Source of the DNA: Myxococcota bacterium
GTDB taxonomy: Bacteria; Myxococcota; B64-G9
Assembly: GCA_022710975.1 (NCBI GenBank)
Contig: JAKLGA010000007.1
Span: 282,451-346,450 of the forward strand
DNA: 64,000 nucleotides
Direction: 5' to 3'
The position numbers and the translations under genes are program-made. The notes under the pieces were generated by a model. The model worked only from the letters and a program-made list of their open reading frames with translations, was not told the DNA's origin and ran no database searches. Every line of letters begins with the position of its first letter. Position 1 is the first letter of the stretch. Positions 17,835-25,766 of this stretch are shown one piece after another.

Positions 17835-18383
17835 TCAGCCCGGGCGGCCGAGCAGCGCGGCGCGGCTCAGGCGGATGCCGTCGAGGGGGCGGGCCACGAG
17901 ACCCTGGCGCGCGGCGGCGGCCAGCCCGCGCTCGAACTTCGCCCGGTCCACGTGCAGGCGCGGCTCGGCCACCAGCACCCGCCCGGCCGGCGCGAGCGCC
18001 GCGGCCAGCTCGGCGAAGAAGCGGTCCTGCTCCGGCACCTCGTGCACCATCCAGAAGGCCAGCGCGAAGTCGAGCGGGCCCTGGAGCCCCAGCCTCTCGG
18101 GGCTGGCCCGCAGGCACTCGACCCGCTCCGCCACCCCCGCCCGGGCCGCGCGCCGCGCGACCCGGGCCAGCTGCTCGGGCTGGAGATCGACGGCCTGCAC
18201 CCTCCCGCCCGGGCCCACCAGGCGCGCCAGCGCGGCGGTGAAGTAGCCCATGCCGCAGCCGATGTCCGCCGCGCGCATGCCCGGCCGCAGGTGGGGCCCG
18301 AGGATGCGGGCCGGATCGTGCAGCAGGCGCCGCAGCGGGTTGTCGAAGGTGTAGGTCAGCCACCAGGGGCACAGGTGCGTCAT
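17835..18383 (-). CDS. SAM-dependent class I methyltransferase
   Basis: A 182-residue methyltransferase with motif I AADIGCGMGYFTAALA (SAM-binding glycines), the acidic motif II in VQAVDLQPEQLARVA, and the motif IV region FALAFWMVHEVPEQ. The N-terminus MTHLCPWWLTYTFDNPLRRLLHDP is shared with a group of uncharacterised bacterial methyltransferases. The ATG overlaps the preceding gene's stop by 4 bp (ATGA), so the two are translationally coupled. The acceptor, which could be a small molecule, lipid or protein, is unknown. Confidence 0.83.
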   Translation of the reverse strand: MTHLCPWWLTYTFDNPLRRLLHDPARILGPHLRPGMRAADIGCGMGYFTAALARLVGPGGRVQAVDLQPEQLARVARRAARAGVAERVECLRASPERLGLQGPLDFALAFWMVHEVPEQDRFFAELAAALAPAGRVLVAEPRLHVDRAKFERGLAAAARQGLVARPLDGIRLSRAALLGRPG

Positions 18384-19252
18384 CGCTGCTCCTCGCCCGC
18401 GGGGCGTGCCACGCCCAGCACGTTCGGGATGGGCCACTGGCCGCGGTTGCTCTCGTCCTCCAGGAAGCCGGTCTCGAAGCTGCCGCACAGGTCGAGGTCC
18501 AGCCCGCCCGCGTGCACCGACAGCGAGGCCTCGGGTCCGCCCTCCAGGTGCTGGGCCCGGCGCACGCCGAGCGGCAGGTCGAGCAGCAGCCGGTTGAAGG
18601 CGTGCATCGAGCGCGGCGCGCGCAGGAAGACGAGCAGCAGCCGGCCCTGGTCGTCCTCGGCCAGGGCCACCTCGCTCCAGCGCCGCGCGCCCTGCGGCCA
18701 GGCGTTCTCCCCGGCGCCGCGGATGAGCCGCAGGTTCTGCACCACCTCGGCGTAGTCCTCGAGCAGGGCGCGCTCCGGCGCCCTGTCCAGATCGAGCAGG
18801 CGGGCCGGGGCGAGCCCGGCCCGGCGCGGCCCGAGCACCAGGGCCTGGTGGTAGCTCTTGACCCAGGTGGCGCTGTGCAGGCGCTGCCCACGCCGGACGT
18901 GGCCCACGTGGGTGCGGCCGTCGGTGGCGAACATGCCCAGGTTGGCGACCACGCTGAGCTGGTGCTCGCGCGCCCAGTCGGCCGCGCTGCGCGGCTCGAG
19001 CTGGAGCTCGCCCGCGAGCAGCAGCCGCAGCGGCGCCACGGCCGGGTCGAGCCGCACCAGGTGCAGCTCGCCCTGCCCGGCCCCGGGCTGGCCCGCGAGA
19101 TCGACCCGCGCGTACTCCACCCCGGGCTGCAGCGCCCGGAAGCCGATCCGCGCGGGGGGCGCGACGGGCTCCGCGCCGCGCGCGGCTGCGGTCAGAACCA
19201 GGAGCCCGAGCAGCGCTCCGGCGCACGGGTGGCGGTGGAGGAAGGTCCGCAT
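18380..19252 (-). CDS. Secreted phosphodiester glycosidase-family protein
   Basis: A 290-residue exported protein. Signal peptide: FLHRHPCAGALLGLLVLTAAARGA. The mature part resembles the NAGPA / DUF2233 phosphodiester glycosidase family: VVANLGMFATDGRTHVGHV is the conserved N-terminal block, FLRAPRSMHAFNRLLLDLP lies mid-protein, and HAGGLDLDLCGSFETGF is the C-terminal active block. Members hydrolyse glycosidic phosphodiesters. The start at 19252 lies 8 nt after TAGCAT with no Shine-Dalgarno. Its stop overlaps the methyltransferase start. Confidence 0.78.
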   Translation of the reverse strand: MRTFLHRHPCAGALLGLLVLTAAARGAEPVAPPARIGFRALQPGVEYARVDLAGQPGAGQGELHLVRLDPAVAPLRLLLAGELQLEPRSAADWAREHQLSVVANLGMFATDGRTHVGHVRRGQRLHSATWVKSYHQALVLGPRRAGLAPARLLDLDRAPERALLEDYAEVVQNLRLIRGAGENAWPQGARRWSEVALAEDDQGRLLLVFLRAPRSMHAFNRLLLDLPLGVRRAQHLEGGPEASLSVHAGGLDLDLCGSFETGFLEDESNRGQWPIPNVLGVARPAGEEQR

Positions 19253-19348
19253 GCCCGCCCATGCTACCCCAGGCACACGGCCCACTTGAAGCCCGGCCTC
19301 CGCCCGGGGTAGACCTGGCCAGGCGGCGGCGTCCGCAGGAGGTGCCCG

Positions 19349-19702
19349 ATGGAGCCGAAGAGACCCGGGGAGCTCGCCAGCGGCCTGGTCCCCTCCACGG
19401 CCGTGGAGCTGGCCGAGCTGGTGGCCTACCAGCCGGGCGCGGTGGTCAGCCGCACCTTGCTCCAGCGCCCGGGCGGCACGCTGACCGTGTTCGCCTTCGA
19501 TCAGGGCCAAGCCCTGTCGGAGCACACCGCGCCCTTCGACGCCCTGGTGCAGGTGCTGGACGGGGAGACGGAGCTGGTCATCGGCGGCCAGCCCGTGCGC
19601 GTGGTCAAGGGGCAGATCGCGCTCATGCCGGCGAACGTGCCCCACGGCGTCCGGGCCGTGCAGCGCTTCAAGATGCTGCTCAGCATGATCCGCGGCGGCT
19701 GA
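19349..19702 (+). CDS. Small cupin-domain protein
   Basis: A 117-residue single-domain cupin. Motif 1 is degenerate: GQALSEHTAPFDALVQVLDGE keeps one His and the Glu but has few other metal ligands. Motif 2 is MPANVPHGVRA with one His. Such small cupins bind metals or small ligands, and some act in oxidative or detoxification pathways. The role here is unknown. The ATG follows GGAGGTG. It is a monocistronic plus-strand gene between two divergent or convergent neighbours. Confidence 0.8.
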   Translation: MEPKRPGELASGLVPSTAVELAELVAYQPGAVVSRTLLQRPGGTLTVFAFDQGQALSEHTAPFDALVQVLDGETELVIGGQPVRVVKGQIALMPANVPHGVRAVQRFKMLLSMIRGG

Positions 19703-19708
19703 CCGGGC

Positions 19709-21214
19709 TCACAGCGGGACGCCCGGGGCGGGGTGACGCCGGCGGCGCGGCCGGCGGCGGCGGCCGGCGGGCTGGCCCGCGGCCGGTGGCGTGCTCCCGG
19801 GCCGCGCGGCGGCCGCGGCGGGTCGGCCGGAGCTGGTGGCGTACGGGTTCCGCCCGGGGGTCGCGTCGGGCCTGCGGTCGGTGCGGCCGTCCTGGCGGCT
19901 CTCGCGGCGGCGCTCCTGGCCCGCCTCGGCGCGCGCCCGGGACTCCGCGGCCTCGGACTTGCGCAGCGCCTTCTCCCGGGAGCGCGCGCGCTCCTCGGCC
20001 TTGCGCTTGCGGATCTCGGCGATGCGCACCCCGATGGGCACCTCGAAGCGCTCCGCGGGCCGGTGGTCGTAGTCGAAGCCGGGCAGCTTCAGGCGCGGCA
20101 GGCGGTGGCCGAGGTGGCGCTCGATCTGGGCCAGGTCGCCCTCCTCCTCGCGCGCCACCAGGGTGATGGCCACGCCGGTGCGATCGACCCGCGCGGTCCG
20201 CCCCACCCGGTGGATGTAGTCCTCGGCCATGTGCGGCACGTCCACGTTGACCACCAGCGCCAGGGCCTCCACGTCGATGCCCCGGGCGGCGATGTCGGTG
20301 GCCACCATGACCCGGAAGGTTCCGTCCTTGAAGCCGGCCAGGGCCTCGGTGCGCCGGGTCTGGCTGCGGTTGCCGTGGATGCGGGTGCAGGGCACCCCGC
20401 GGCGCTCGAGCATCTCGGCCAGGCGGTTGGCCCGGTGCTTGGTGCGGGTGAAGGCCAGCACGCTGTCGTACTTGCCGATCTTGAGGATGGCGGCCAGGAG
20501 ATCCGGCTTGAGGTCGTCCGCCACCGGGTAGACCTCGTGGGTGATGCCCCTGGCCGGGGCGCTCTTGCGCTCGATGTTGAGCGCCACCGGCTGGTGCAGG
20601 AGCTCCCGCGAGAGCGCCACGATGGGCGCCGGCATGGTGGCCGAGAACAGCATGCCCTGCCGGCGGGTCGGCAGCTGCGCCAGCACCCGCTTCACGTCCG
20701 GCAGGAAGCCCATGTCCAGCATGCGGTCGGCCTCGTCGATGACCAGGATCTCCAGGCCGGACAGGCGGGCGTAGTCGTGCTGCATGTGGTCGAGCAGCCG
20801 GCCCGGGGTGGCCACGATCACGTCCACCCCGCGGCGGAAGGCGTCCACCTGGGGAGACATGCCCACCCCGCCGAACACGGAGGCCGCGCGCAGCCGGGTG
20901 TGCTGGGCGAGCAGGTTGAGGTGCTCGGCGATCTGGGCGGCCAGCTCACGGGTCGGGGCCAGCACCAGCGCCCGGGTCACCCCGCGCGGCTTGCCGAGCA
21001 GGCGGTGCAGGATGGGCAGCCCGAAGGCGGCCGTCTTGCCCGAGCCGGTGGCGGCCGCCCCCAGCACGTCGCGCCCGTCGAGCAGCGGCCGGATGGCCAC
21101 GGACTGGATGGCGGTGGGGCGCTCGAACCCCAGCTCGCGCACGGCGCGCAGCAGCGCGGCATCGAGGCCCATGTCGTCGAAGGTCGAGGTCGTGGGAACG
21201 GGCGCAGACGTCAT
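19709..21214 (-). CDS. DEAD-box RNA helicase, RhlE-type (copy 1)
   Basis: ATP-dependent RNA helicase of 501 residues. The full motif set is present: Q motif FERPTAIQSVAIRPLL, I AAATGSGKTAAF, Ia [57 protein letters not shown]. Residues after about 385 are a basic Arg-rich tail (RKRKAEERARSREK, later RRRRPRRRRHPAP) that probably binds RNA nonspecifically. The ATG at 21214 follows GAGGAG. RhlE-type enzymes act in ribosome assembly and RNA decay. A second paralogue lies at 34152. Confidence 0.92.
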   Translation of the reverse strand: MTSAPVPTTSTFDDMGLDAALLRAVRELGFERPTAIQSVAIRPLLDGRDVLGAAATGSGKTAAFGLPILHRLLGKPRGVTRALVLAPTRELAAQIAEHLNLLAQHTRLRAASVFGGVGMSPQVDAFRRGVDVIVATPGRLLDHMQHDYARLSGLEILVIDEADRMLDMGFLPDVKRVLAQLPTRRQGMLFSATMPAPIVALSRELLHQPVALNIERKSAPARGITHEVYPVADDLKPDLLAAILKIGKYDSVLAFTRTKHRANRLAEMLERRGVPCTRIHGNRSQTRRTEALAGFKDGTFRVMVATDIAARGIDVEALALVVNVDVPHMAEDYIHRVGRTARVDRTGVAITLVAREEEGDLAQIERHLGHRLPRLKLPGFDYDHRPAERFEVPIGVRIAEIRKRKAEERARSREKALRKSEAAESRARAEAGQERRRESRQDGRTDRRPDATPGRNPYATSSGRPAAAAARPGSTPPAAGQPAGRRRRPRRRRHPAPGVPL

Positions 21215-21290
21215 GCCGGGGTGACTCCTCGCGCCGCGGACCGCGGCGGCTGCCCCTGGATACAGGCTCCCGGGAGAAACCGCAAGGATC

Positions 21291-22343
21291 TCAGGGGCCG
21301 CGCCGCCCTCGGCCGAGGAGCCCCAGGGCCAGGAGGCCGAGGGCCAGCCCCTGGCCGACCGCCTGCCCGGCGCTCGCGCAGCCGGCGTCCGCGTCCTGGC
21401 CACCTGGGTGCTCGAGCTCGTCCTGGCCGTCGGGCGGCGGGCCCTCGAGCAGGCGCTGCACCTCCGCGGCCGGGGCGTCGCTCGCCTCCAGCCAGGCGCG
21501 CACCTCGTCCGAGAACACCCCCAGGCGCACCTCCTCGGCCGAGGCGGCCACGGCCTCGGAGAGCAGCGCGGGCCCCTGGCCCGGGCCGAACTCGGCCTCG
21601 TCCAGCGCGCGCACCATCTGGGCCAGCTCCAGGGTCCGGCGATCGTCGCCCCAGGCGAAGGGGAAGGTCAGGGCCGAGACGGCGTCGTTGTTCGCGGCCA
21701 GCATCTGCGCGCGCAGCTTGCCGAGGGTCTCGAGCGTCACCGGGCAGCCCTCGCCCCCGCCGCGCGCCGCGCACCAGTCGTCGGCCGCGCGCTGCATCAG
21801 GGCCAGCAGCCCGTCGTCGAAGGTCCCCCAGCTCCAGGCGCCCGGCTCGGCGTCGAGCCCCCAGCCGAGCAGCAGCTCGAGCGGGCAGCTGAGCTGCGGG
21901 TAGCCCTCGTGCTCACCGAGCAGGCTGAAGGCCAGGGAGGCGTCCCGCACCAGGTGGCGGGCGGCGTCTCCGTGGGGGCTGATGTAGATGCGGTGGCCCG
22001 GTCCGTCGCCGAGGATGTGCCCGTGGTAGCCGAGCGCGAAGGAGAGCTCGCGCACGGTCAGGCTGCGGGCGACGAGCAGGCGCACGTACTCCCCGTCCTC
22101 CTCGATGCCCGGCGGGATGGTCACCCCGGCGTAGCCGGCCGTGTACCAGAGGTCCGGCCCCGGGGCGCCGGCCAGGTAGGCCTGCAGGTCGAGGCCCGTC
22201 AACACCGGGCCGCCGGCCTGACCGGCCGCCCGGGCGTCGCGGCGGGCCTGCCAGTCGACCAGCGCGTGCAGGTCCGCGCCCCAGCCGAGGGCCAGCCCGG
22301 GCCAGATCCACGCCAGGCACAGCAAGGCGAGCGCGGAGCGCAT
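21291..22343 (-). CDS. Secreted zinc-dependent phospholipase C-like protein with MYXO-CTERM-like tail
   Basis: A 350-residue exported protein. Signal peptide MRSALALLCLAWIWPGLALG, then GWGADLHALVDWQARR, LAGAPGPDLWYTAGYAG and FALGYHGHILGDGPGHRIY. The His/Asp spacing fits the zinc-dependent phospholipase C / S1-P1 nuclease-like fold (PF00882 type). The C-terminus, DADAGCASAGQ then a Gly/Leu-rich hydrophobic helix and GRGRRGP, is a MYXO-CTERM-like sorting tail with its Cys and Arg cluster, implying cell-surface anchoring. GGAGG precedes the ATG. Enzymatic activity is inferred only. Confidence 0.7.
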   Translation of the reverse strand: MRSALALLCLAWIWPGLALGWGADLHALVDWQARRDARAAGQAGGPVLTGLDLQAYLAGAPGPDLWYTAGYAGVTIPPGIEEDGEYVRLLVARSLTVRELSFALGYHGHILGDGPGHRIYISPHGDAARHLVRDASLAFSLLGEHEGYPQLSCPLELLLGWGLDAEPGAWSWGTFDDGLLALMQRAADDWCAARGGGEGCPVTLETLGKLRAQMLAANNDAVSALTFPFAWGDDRRTLELAQMVRALDEAEFGPGQGPALLSEAVAASAEEVRLGVFSDEVRAWLEASDAPAAEVQRLLEGPPPDGQDELEHPGGQDADAGCASAGQAVGQGLALGLLALGLLGRGRRGP

Positions 22344-22425
22344 GCGTCCTCCCTGCCCACGAGGGTCGCATGGGCTCGGGCTGCGAGGCAATGCGCTGCG
22401 GGCCATGCGCCGCGGGCCATGGCGC

Positions 22426-22455
22426 TTGAGCCTCCATGCGCCTTGCTGCTATCGT
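22426..22455 (+). promoter_or_regulatory. murI promoter
   Basis: TTGAGC (22426-22431), an 18-bp spacer and TATCGT (22450-22455), with the murI ATG only 6 nt beyond. A normal start point 6-7 nt after the -10 would give a transcript with essentially no leader. Confidence 0.5.
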
Positions 22456-22461
22456 GCCCGC

Positions 22462-23298
22462 ATGCCCGCCCCAGCCCCCCTCGGCGTGTTCGACTCCGGC
22501 TTCGGCGGCCTGACCATCTTCAAGCGCGTGCGCGAGCTGCTGCCGGACTACGACTACGTCTACCTGGGGGACAACGCCCGCGCGCCCTACGGCCAGCGCT
22601 CGTTCGAGGTGGTCCTGCGCTTCACCCAGGAGTGCGTGGACCACCTGTTCGCGCTCGGTTGCCCGCTGGTGGTGATCGCCTGCAACACGGCGTCCGCCAA
22701 GGCGCTGCGCAGCATCCAGCAGCGCCACCTGCCGGCCGCCTTCCCCGACCGGCGGGTGCTGGGCGTCATCCGGCCCACGGTGGAGGCCATCGCCGGCCAC
22801 ACCCGGACCGGCCAGGTGGCCGTGTGGGCCACCCCCGGCACGGTGCGCTCGGAGAGCTTCCCGCTCGAGATCGCCCACCACGCGCCGGGCGTCCGGCTCA
22901 CCCAGCAGGCCTGTCCGCTGCTGGTGCCGCTGGTCGAGGCCGGCGAGCTGGAGGGGCCCGGCCTGGATCACTTCATCTCGAAGTACTGGCAGGAGACCGC
23001 GGCCCGGGCAGCGGCCGCGGGCGCGGCGCCCGACCTGCTGCTGCTCGCCTGTACCCACTACCCGCTCATCCAGCCGCGCATCCGCGCCCTGGTGCCGCCC
23101 GGGGTGGCGCTGCTCGCCCAGGACGCGCTGGTGGCCCCCAGCCTGGCCGACTACCTCCGGCGCCACCCGGACATGGACCGGCGCCTCAGCCGGGGCGGCT
23201 CCTGCCGCTACCTGACGACCGACGTGGCCGATCACTTCGACCGCCTGGCCGAGGTGTTCCTGGGCCAGCCGGTCGCCTCGGAGAAGCTCGCGCTGTAG
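22462..23298 (+). CDS. murI: Glutamate racemase
   Basis: Interconverts L- and D-glutamate, providing D-Glu for peptidoglycan. 278 residues, normal length. Asp11 in VFDSGFGG, the two catalytic cysteines Cys74 (VIACNTASA) and Cys197 (LLACTHYPL), and GDNARAPYG are all intact. The ATG at 22462 has no ribosome site but follows TATCGT by 6 nt. It is monocistronic, converging on the adenylate kinase gene 15 bp away. Confidence 0.94.
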   Translation: MPAPAPLGVFDSGFGGLTIFKRVRELLPDYDYVYLGDNARAPYGQRSFEVVLRFTQECVDHLFALGCPLVVIACNTASAKALRSIQQRHLPAAFPDRRVLGVIRPTVEAIAGHTRTGQVAVWATPGTVRSESFPLEIAHHAPGVRLTQQACPLLVPLVEAGELEGPGLDHFISKYWQETAARAAAAGAAPDLLLLACTHYPLIQPRIRALVPPGVALLAQDALVAPSLADYLRRHPDMDRRLSRGGSCRYLTTDVADHFDRLAEVFLGQPVASEKLAL

Positions 23299-23313
23299 GG
23301 ATCGGCCGGGCCG

Positions 23314-24129
23314 TCAGCCGCCCAGCACCGGGCGGATGGCCGTCCGCACGCTCTCGCGCACGGCCTCGTCGGTGAACACGGGCAGGTTGCCGGGCACCTT
23401 GGCCTGGGGCACGCCGGACCTCACCAGCCGCTCGATGGCCGGGAGCGCCTTGTCGCGGAACTCCTGCAGCCGGGTGCGGATCTTCTCCTCGGTGTCGTCC
23501 GAGCGCTGGATCACCTTGGCCCCGCAGGCGCTGCAGGTGCCGTCGGCCTTGGGCGGCTTGTGCTCCAGGTGGAACACCTTGCCGCAGGCCTTGCTCGAGC
23601 AGATGCGCCGGCCCACGGTGCGCTTCACGATGGCCTCGTCCTCGTTGTCCACCACCAGCACGAGATCCAGCTTCGTGCCGCACTCCTTCACCAGCGCCAG
23701 CAGGAAGTCGGACTGCTCGGGCGTGCGCGGGTAGCCGTCCAGCACCAGGCCCTTGCCGCCCGCGGCGCGGAAGGCGGCCGCCAGCAGCTCGTTGGTGATG
23801 GGGTCCGGGACGAACTTGCCCCGGTCCACGTACTGGGCGGCCTTGAAGCCGAGCACGGCCGAGGCGAGCTCCACCTTGGCCTTCTTGGCGGCCGCGCGCA
23901 GCGCCTTCTGGATGTCCTGGTCGGGCGCCAGCGCGCCGTCCCGCCACAGGCCGGCCAGCGCGCTCTCGTCGCCGAGCGCCTCGCGCACCTTGCCGTAGGC
24001 GCCCAGGTACTCGCGGAAGATGTTGCCGGTCGAGAGCTGCTTCAGCCCGTAGAGCTGGAGGAGCACGTCGATGCGCGGCTGCTTGCCGGCCCCGCTCTTG
24101 CCCGCCACCACGATGTTCTGCACCTGCAT
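23314..24129 (-). CDS. adk: Adenylate kinase-like nucleotide kinase, elongated
   Basis: Phosphotransferase expected to balance AMP, ADP and ATP. P-loop GKSGAGKQ (10-17), the NMP-binding LSTGNIFREYL, the hinge region LVLDGYPRTPEQSDFLLAL and the LID zinc knuckle (CSSKACGKVF with CSAC) are visible. At 271 residues it is about 55 longer than typical Adk. Much of the excess lies between the NMP motif and YVDRGKFVPDPITNELL (about residues 42-105), and the C-terminus is also extended. The P-loop lacks the usual GTQ after the Lys. It could be a specialised nucleoside monophosphate kinase. GAGGCGAGAG precedes the ATG. Confidence 0.83.
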   Translation of the reverse strand: MQVQNIVVAGKSGAGKQPRIDVLLQLYGLKQLSTGNIFREYLGAYGKVREALGDESALAGLWRDGALAPDQDIQKALRAAAKKAKVELASAVLGFKAAQYVDRGKFVPDPITNELLAAAFRAAGGKGLVLDGYPRTPEQSDFLLALVKECGTKLDLVLVVDNEDEAIVKRTVGRRICSSKACGKVFHLEHKPPKADGTCSACGAKVIQRSDDTEEKIRTRLQEFRDKALPAIERLVRSGVPQAKVPGNLPVFTDEAVRESVRTAIRPVLGG

Positions 24130-24253
24130 GGTCTCTCGCCTCCTCGGGTTCGTTCCGGGCCTGGAGGCTACACCGGACGGTGGAGGCGATCAATCGGCGC
24201 GCGGCCATTGAGCCCGGCGGGCGGCCGGGGATAGGATGGGCCCGGGAGGCCCC

Positions 24254-25744
24254 GTGGACATCTTCGTGCTCAGCCTGGTGCTGGTCCTGCTGCTCGCGCT
24301 CAACGCCTTCTACGTGCTGGCCGAGTTCGCCATCGTCAAGGTGCGCCCTTCGCGCGTGGCCGAGCTCGAGGACCAGGGTGACCCCCGGGCGCGCACCCTG
24401 GCCGAGGTCCTCAAGCACATGGACGAGTACCTGGGGGTGTGCCAGCTCGGCATCACCTTCGCCAGCGTGGCCCTGGGCATGGTGGGCACCAAGCTCACCG
24501 AGGCCATCATGGGCCACCCGGACCATTCCCTGTGGACCTACACGCTGGCCATCGCCGCCTCCTACCTGCTGGTCTCCGGCGCGCACATCGTGCTGGGCGA
24601 GCAGGTGCCCAAGTCGGCCGCCATCCGCATCGCCGACCGGGCCGCGCTGGCCTGCGCCAAGCCGCTGCGCATCTCGCGGGCGGTGTTCTTCCCCGTGCTG
24701 TGGCTGCTGACCATGGCCGCCCGCGGGGTGCTGCGCCTGCTGGGCATGTCGCGCGCGGCGGTCGGCTCCCAGCCCAGCGAGAACGAGCTGCGGCTCATCC
24801 TCGAGAAGAGCCAGGAGCGGGGGCTGATGAGCTTCCGCAGGCTGCTGTTCATGGAGAACGTGTTCGACTTCGGCCGGCTCATCGCCCGGGACGCCATGCG
24901 CCCGCGCTCGAGCGTGCGCGCGCTCGACGCCCGCCAGCCCTGGGCCCACAACCTCGAGGTCATCCGGGCCACCCGCTTCACCCGCTACCCGCTGGTGACC
25001 GGGGACGGGGACAAGCCGGTCGGCTTCGTGCACCTGAAGGACCTGATCATCCGCCCCGTGGAGGGGGAGCCGGATCTCCGCAAGCTGGTGCGCCCCATGC
25101 TCACCACGACCGAGGCCACGCCGCTCGAGGGGCTGCTGGCCGAGATGCAGCGCCGCCGGCTGCACCTGGCCCTGGTGACCGGCGCGGAGGGCCGCTGGAC
25201 CGGGTTCATCACCCTGGAGGACGTGATCGAGGAGCTGGTGGGCACCATCCGCGACGAGTTCGAGGACGAGGAGCCCGCGCGCCTGTCCGACAGCCTGGCC
25301 GCCGATCGCATCCACCTCTCGGTCGCGGGCGACTCCCCCATCGCCGCCCTGCGCGCGGCCCTGGCCACCATGCCGCCCGAGTCGCTGCCCATGCCGGCCG
25401 AGCAGATCATCAAGGCCATCGAGGAGCGCGAGCACCTGGTCAGCACCTACCTGGGGGACGGGGTGGGCATGCCGCACGCCCGCGTCAACGGCCTGCAGAA
25501 GCCCTTCATGCTGGTGCTGCGCATCCCCGAGGGGGTGCCCTGCGTCGGGACCACCGAGAAGGGCAGGCTGCTGTTCGTGCTGCTCACCCCGGCCGGCCAG
25601 CCGCGCGTGCACCAGCAGCTCCAGTCCGTCATCGTCACCCTGGTCAACGAGAGCGAGTTCGTCAAGGAGCGCCTGCTGACCGCCAGCACGCAGGCCGAGG
25701 TGCTGGACGTGCTGCGCACGGCCGAGCAGGCCGTGCTGGACTGA
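24254..25744 (+). CDS. CNNM/CorC-type membrane protein with CBS pair and C-terminal PTS EIIA-like domain
   Basis: Inner-membrane protein of about 496 residues. Residues 1-190 form a CNNM/DUF21 transmembrane domain (NAFYVLAEFAIVKVRPSR, then GLGMVGT-like helices). Next is a CBS pair (MRPRSSVRALDARQ, later FITLEDVIEELVGTI). The last about 150 residues, instead of the usual CorC_HlyC domain, form a fructose/Ntr-type EIIA domain: active-site block STYLGDGVGMPHARV with the phosphorylatable His, then LLFVLLTPAGQPRVHQQL. CNNM/CorC proteins move Mg2+ or related ions. I prefer GTG 24254 (GGGAGG upstream, TAGGAT -10 at 24232) over ATG 24236, which lies inside that -10. Confidence 0.87.
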   Translation: MDIFVLSLVLVLLLALNAFYVLAEFAIVKVRPSRVAELEDQGDPRARTLAEVLKHMDEYLGVCQLGITFASVALGMVGTKLTEAIMGHPDHSLWTYTLAIAASYLLVSGAHIVLGEQVPKSAAIRIADRAALACAKPLRISRAVFFPVLWLLTMAARGVLRLLGMSRAAVGSQPSENELRLILEKSQERGLMSFRRLLFMENVFDFGRLIARDAMRPRSSVRALDARQPWAHNLEVIRATRFTRYPLVTGDGDKPVGFVHLKDLIIRPVEGEPDLRKLVRPMLTTTEATPLEGLLAEMQRRRLHLALVTGAEGRWTGFITLEDVIEELVGTIRDEFEDEEPARLSDSLAADRIHLSVAGDSPIAALRAALATMPPESLPMPAEQIIKAIEEREHLVSTYLGDGVGMPHARVNGLQKPFMLVLRIPEGVPCVGTTEKGRLLFVLLTPAGQPRVHQQLQSVIVTLVNESEFVKERLLTASTQAEVLDVLRTAEQAVLD

Positions 25745-25766
25745 GCGCGCAGAAGAGGAGGCCGCC

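Noticed and set aside
24236..24253. ATG 24236 as start of the CNNM gene
   Set aside because: It overlaps a TAGGAT -10 box and lacks a spaced ribosome site. GTG 24254 has GGGAGG upstream.
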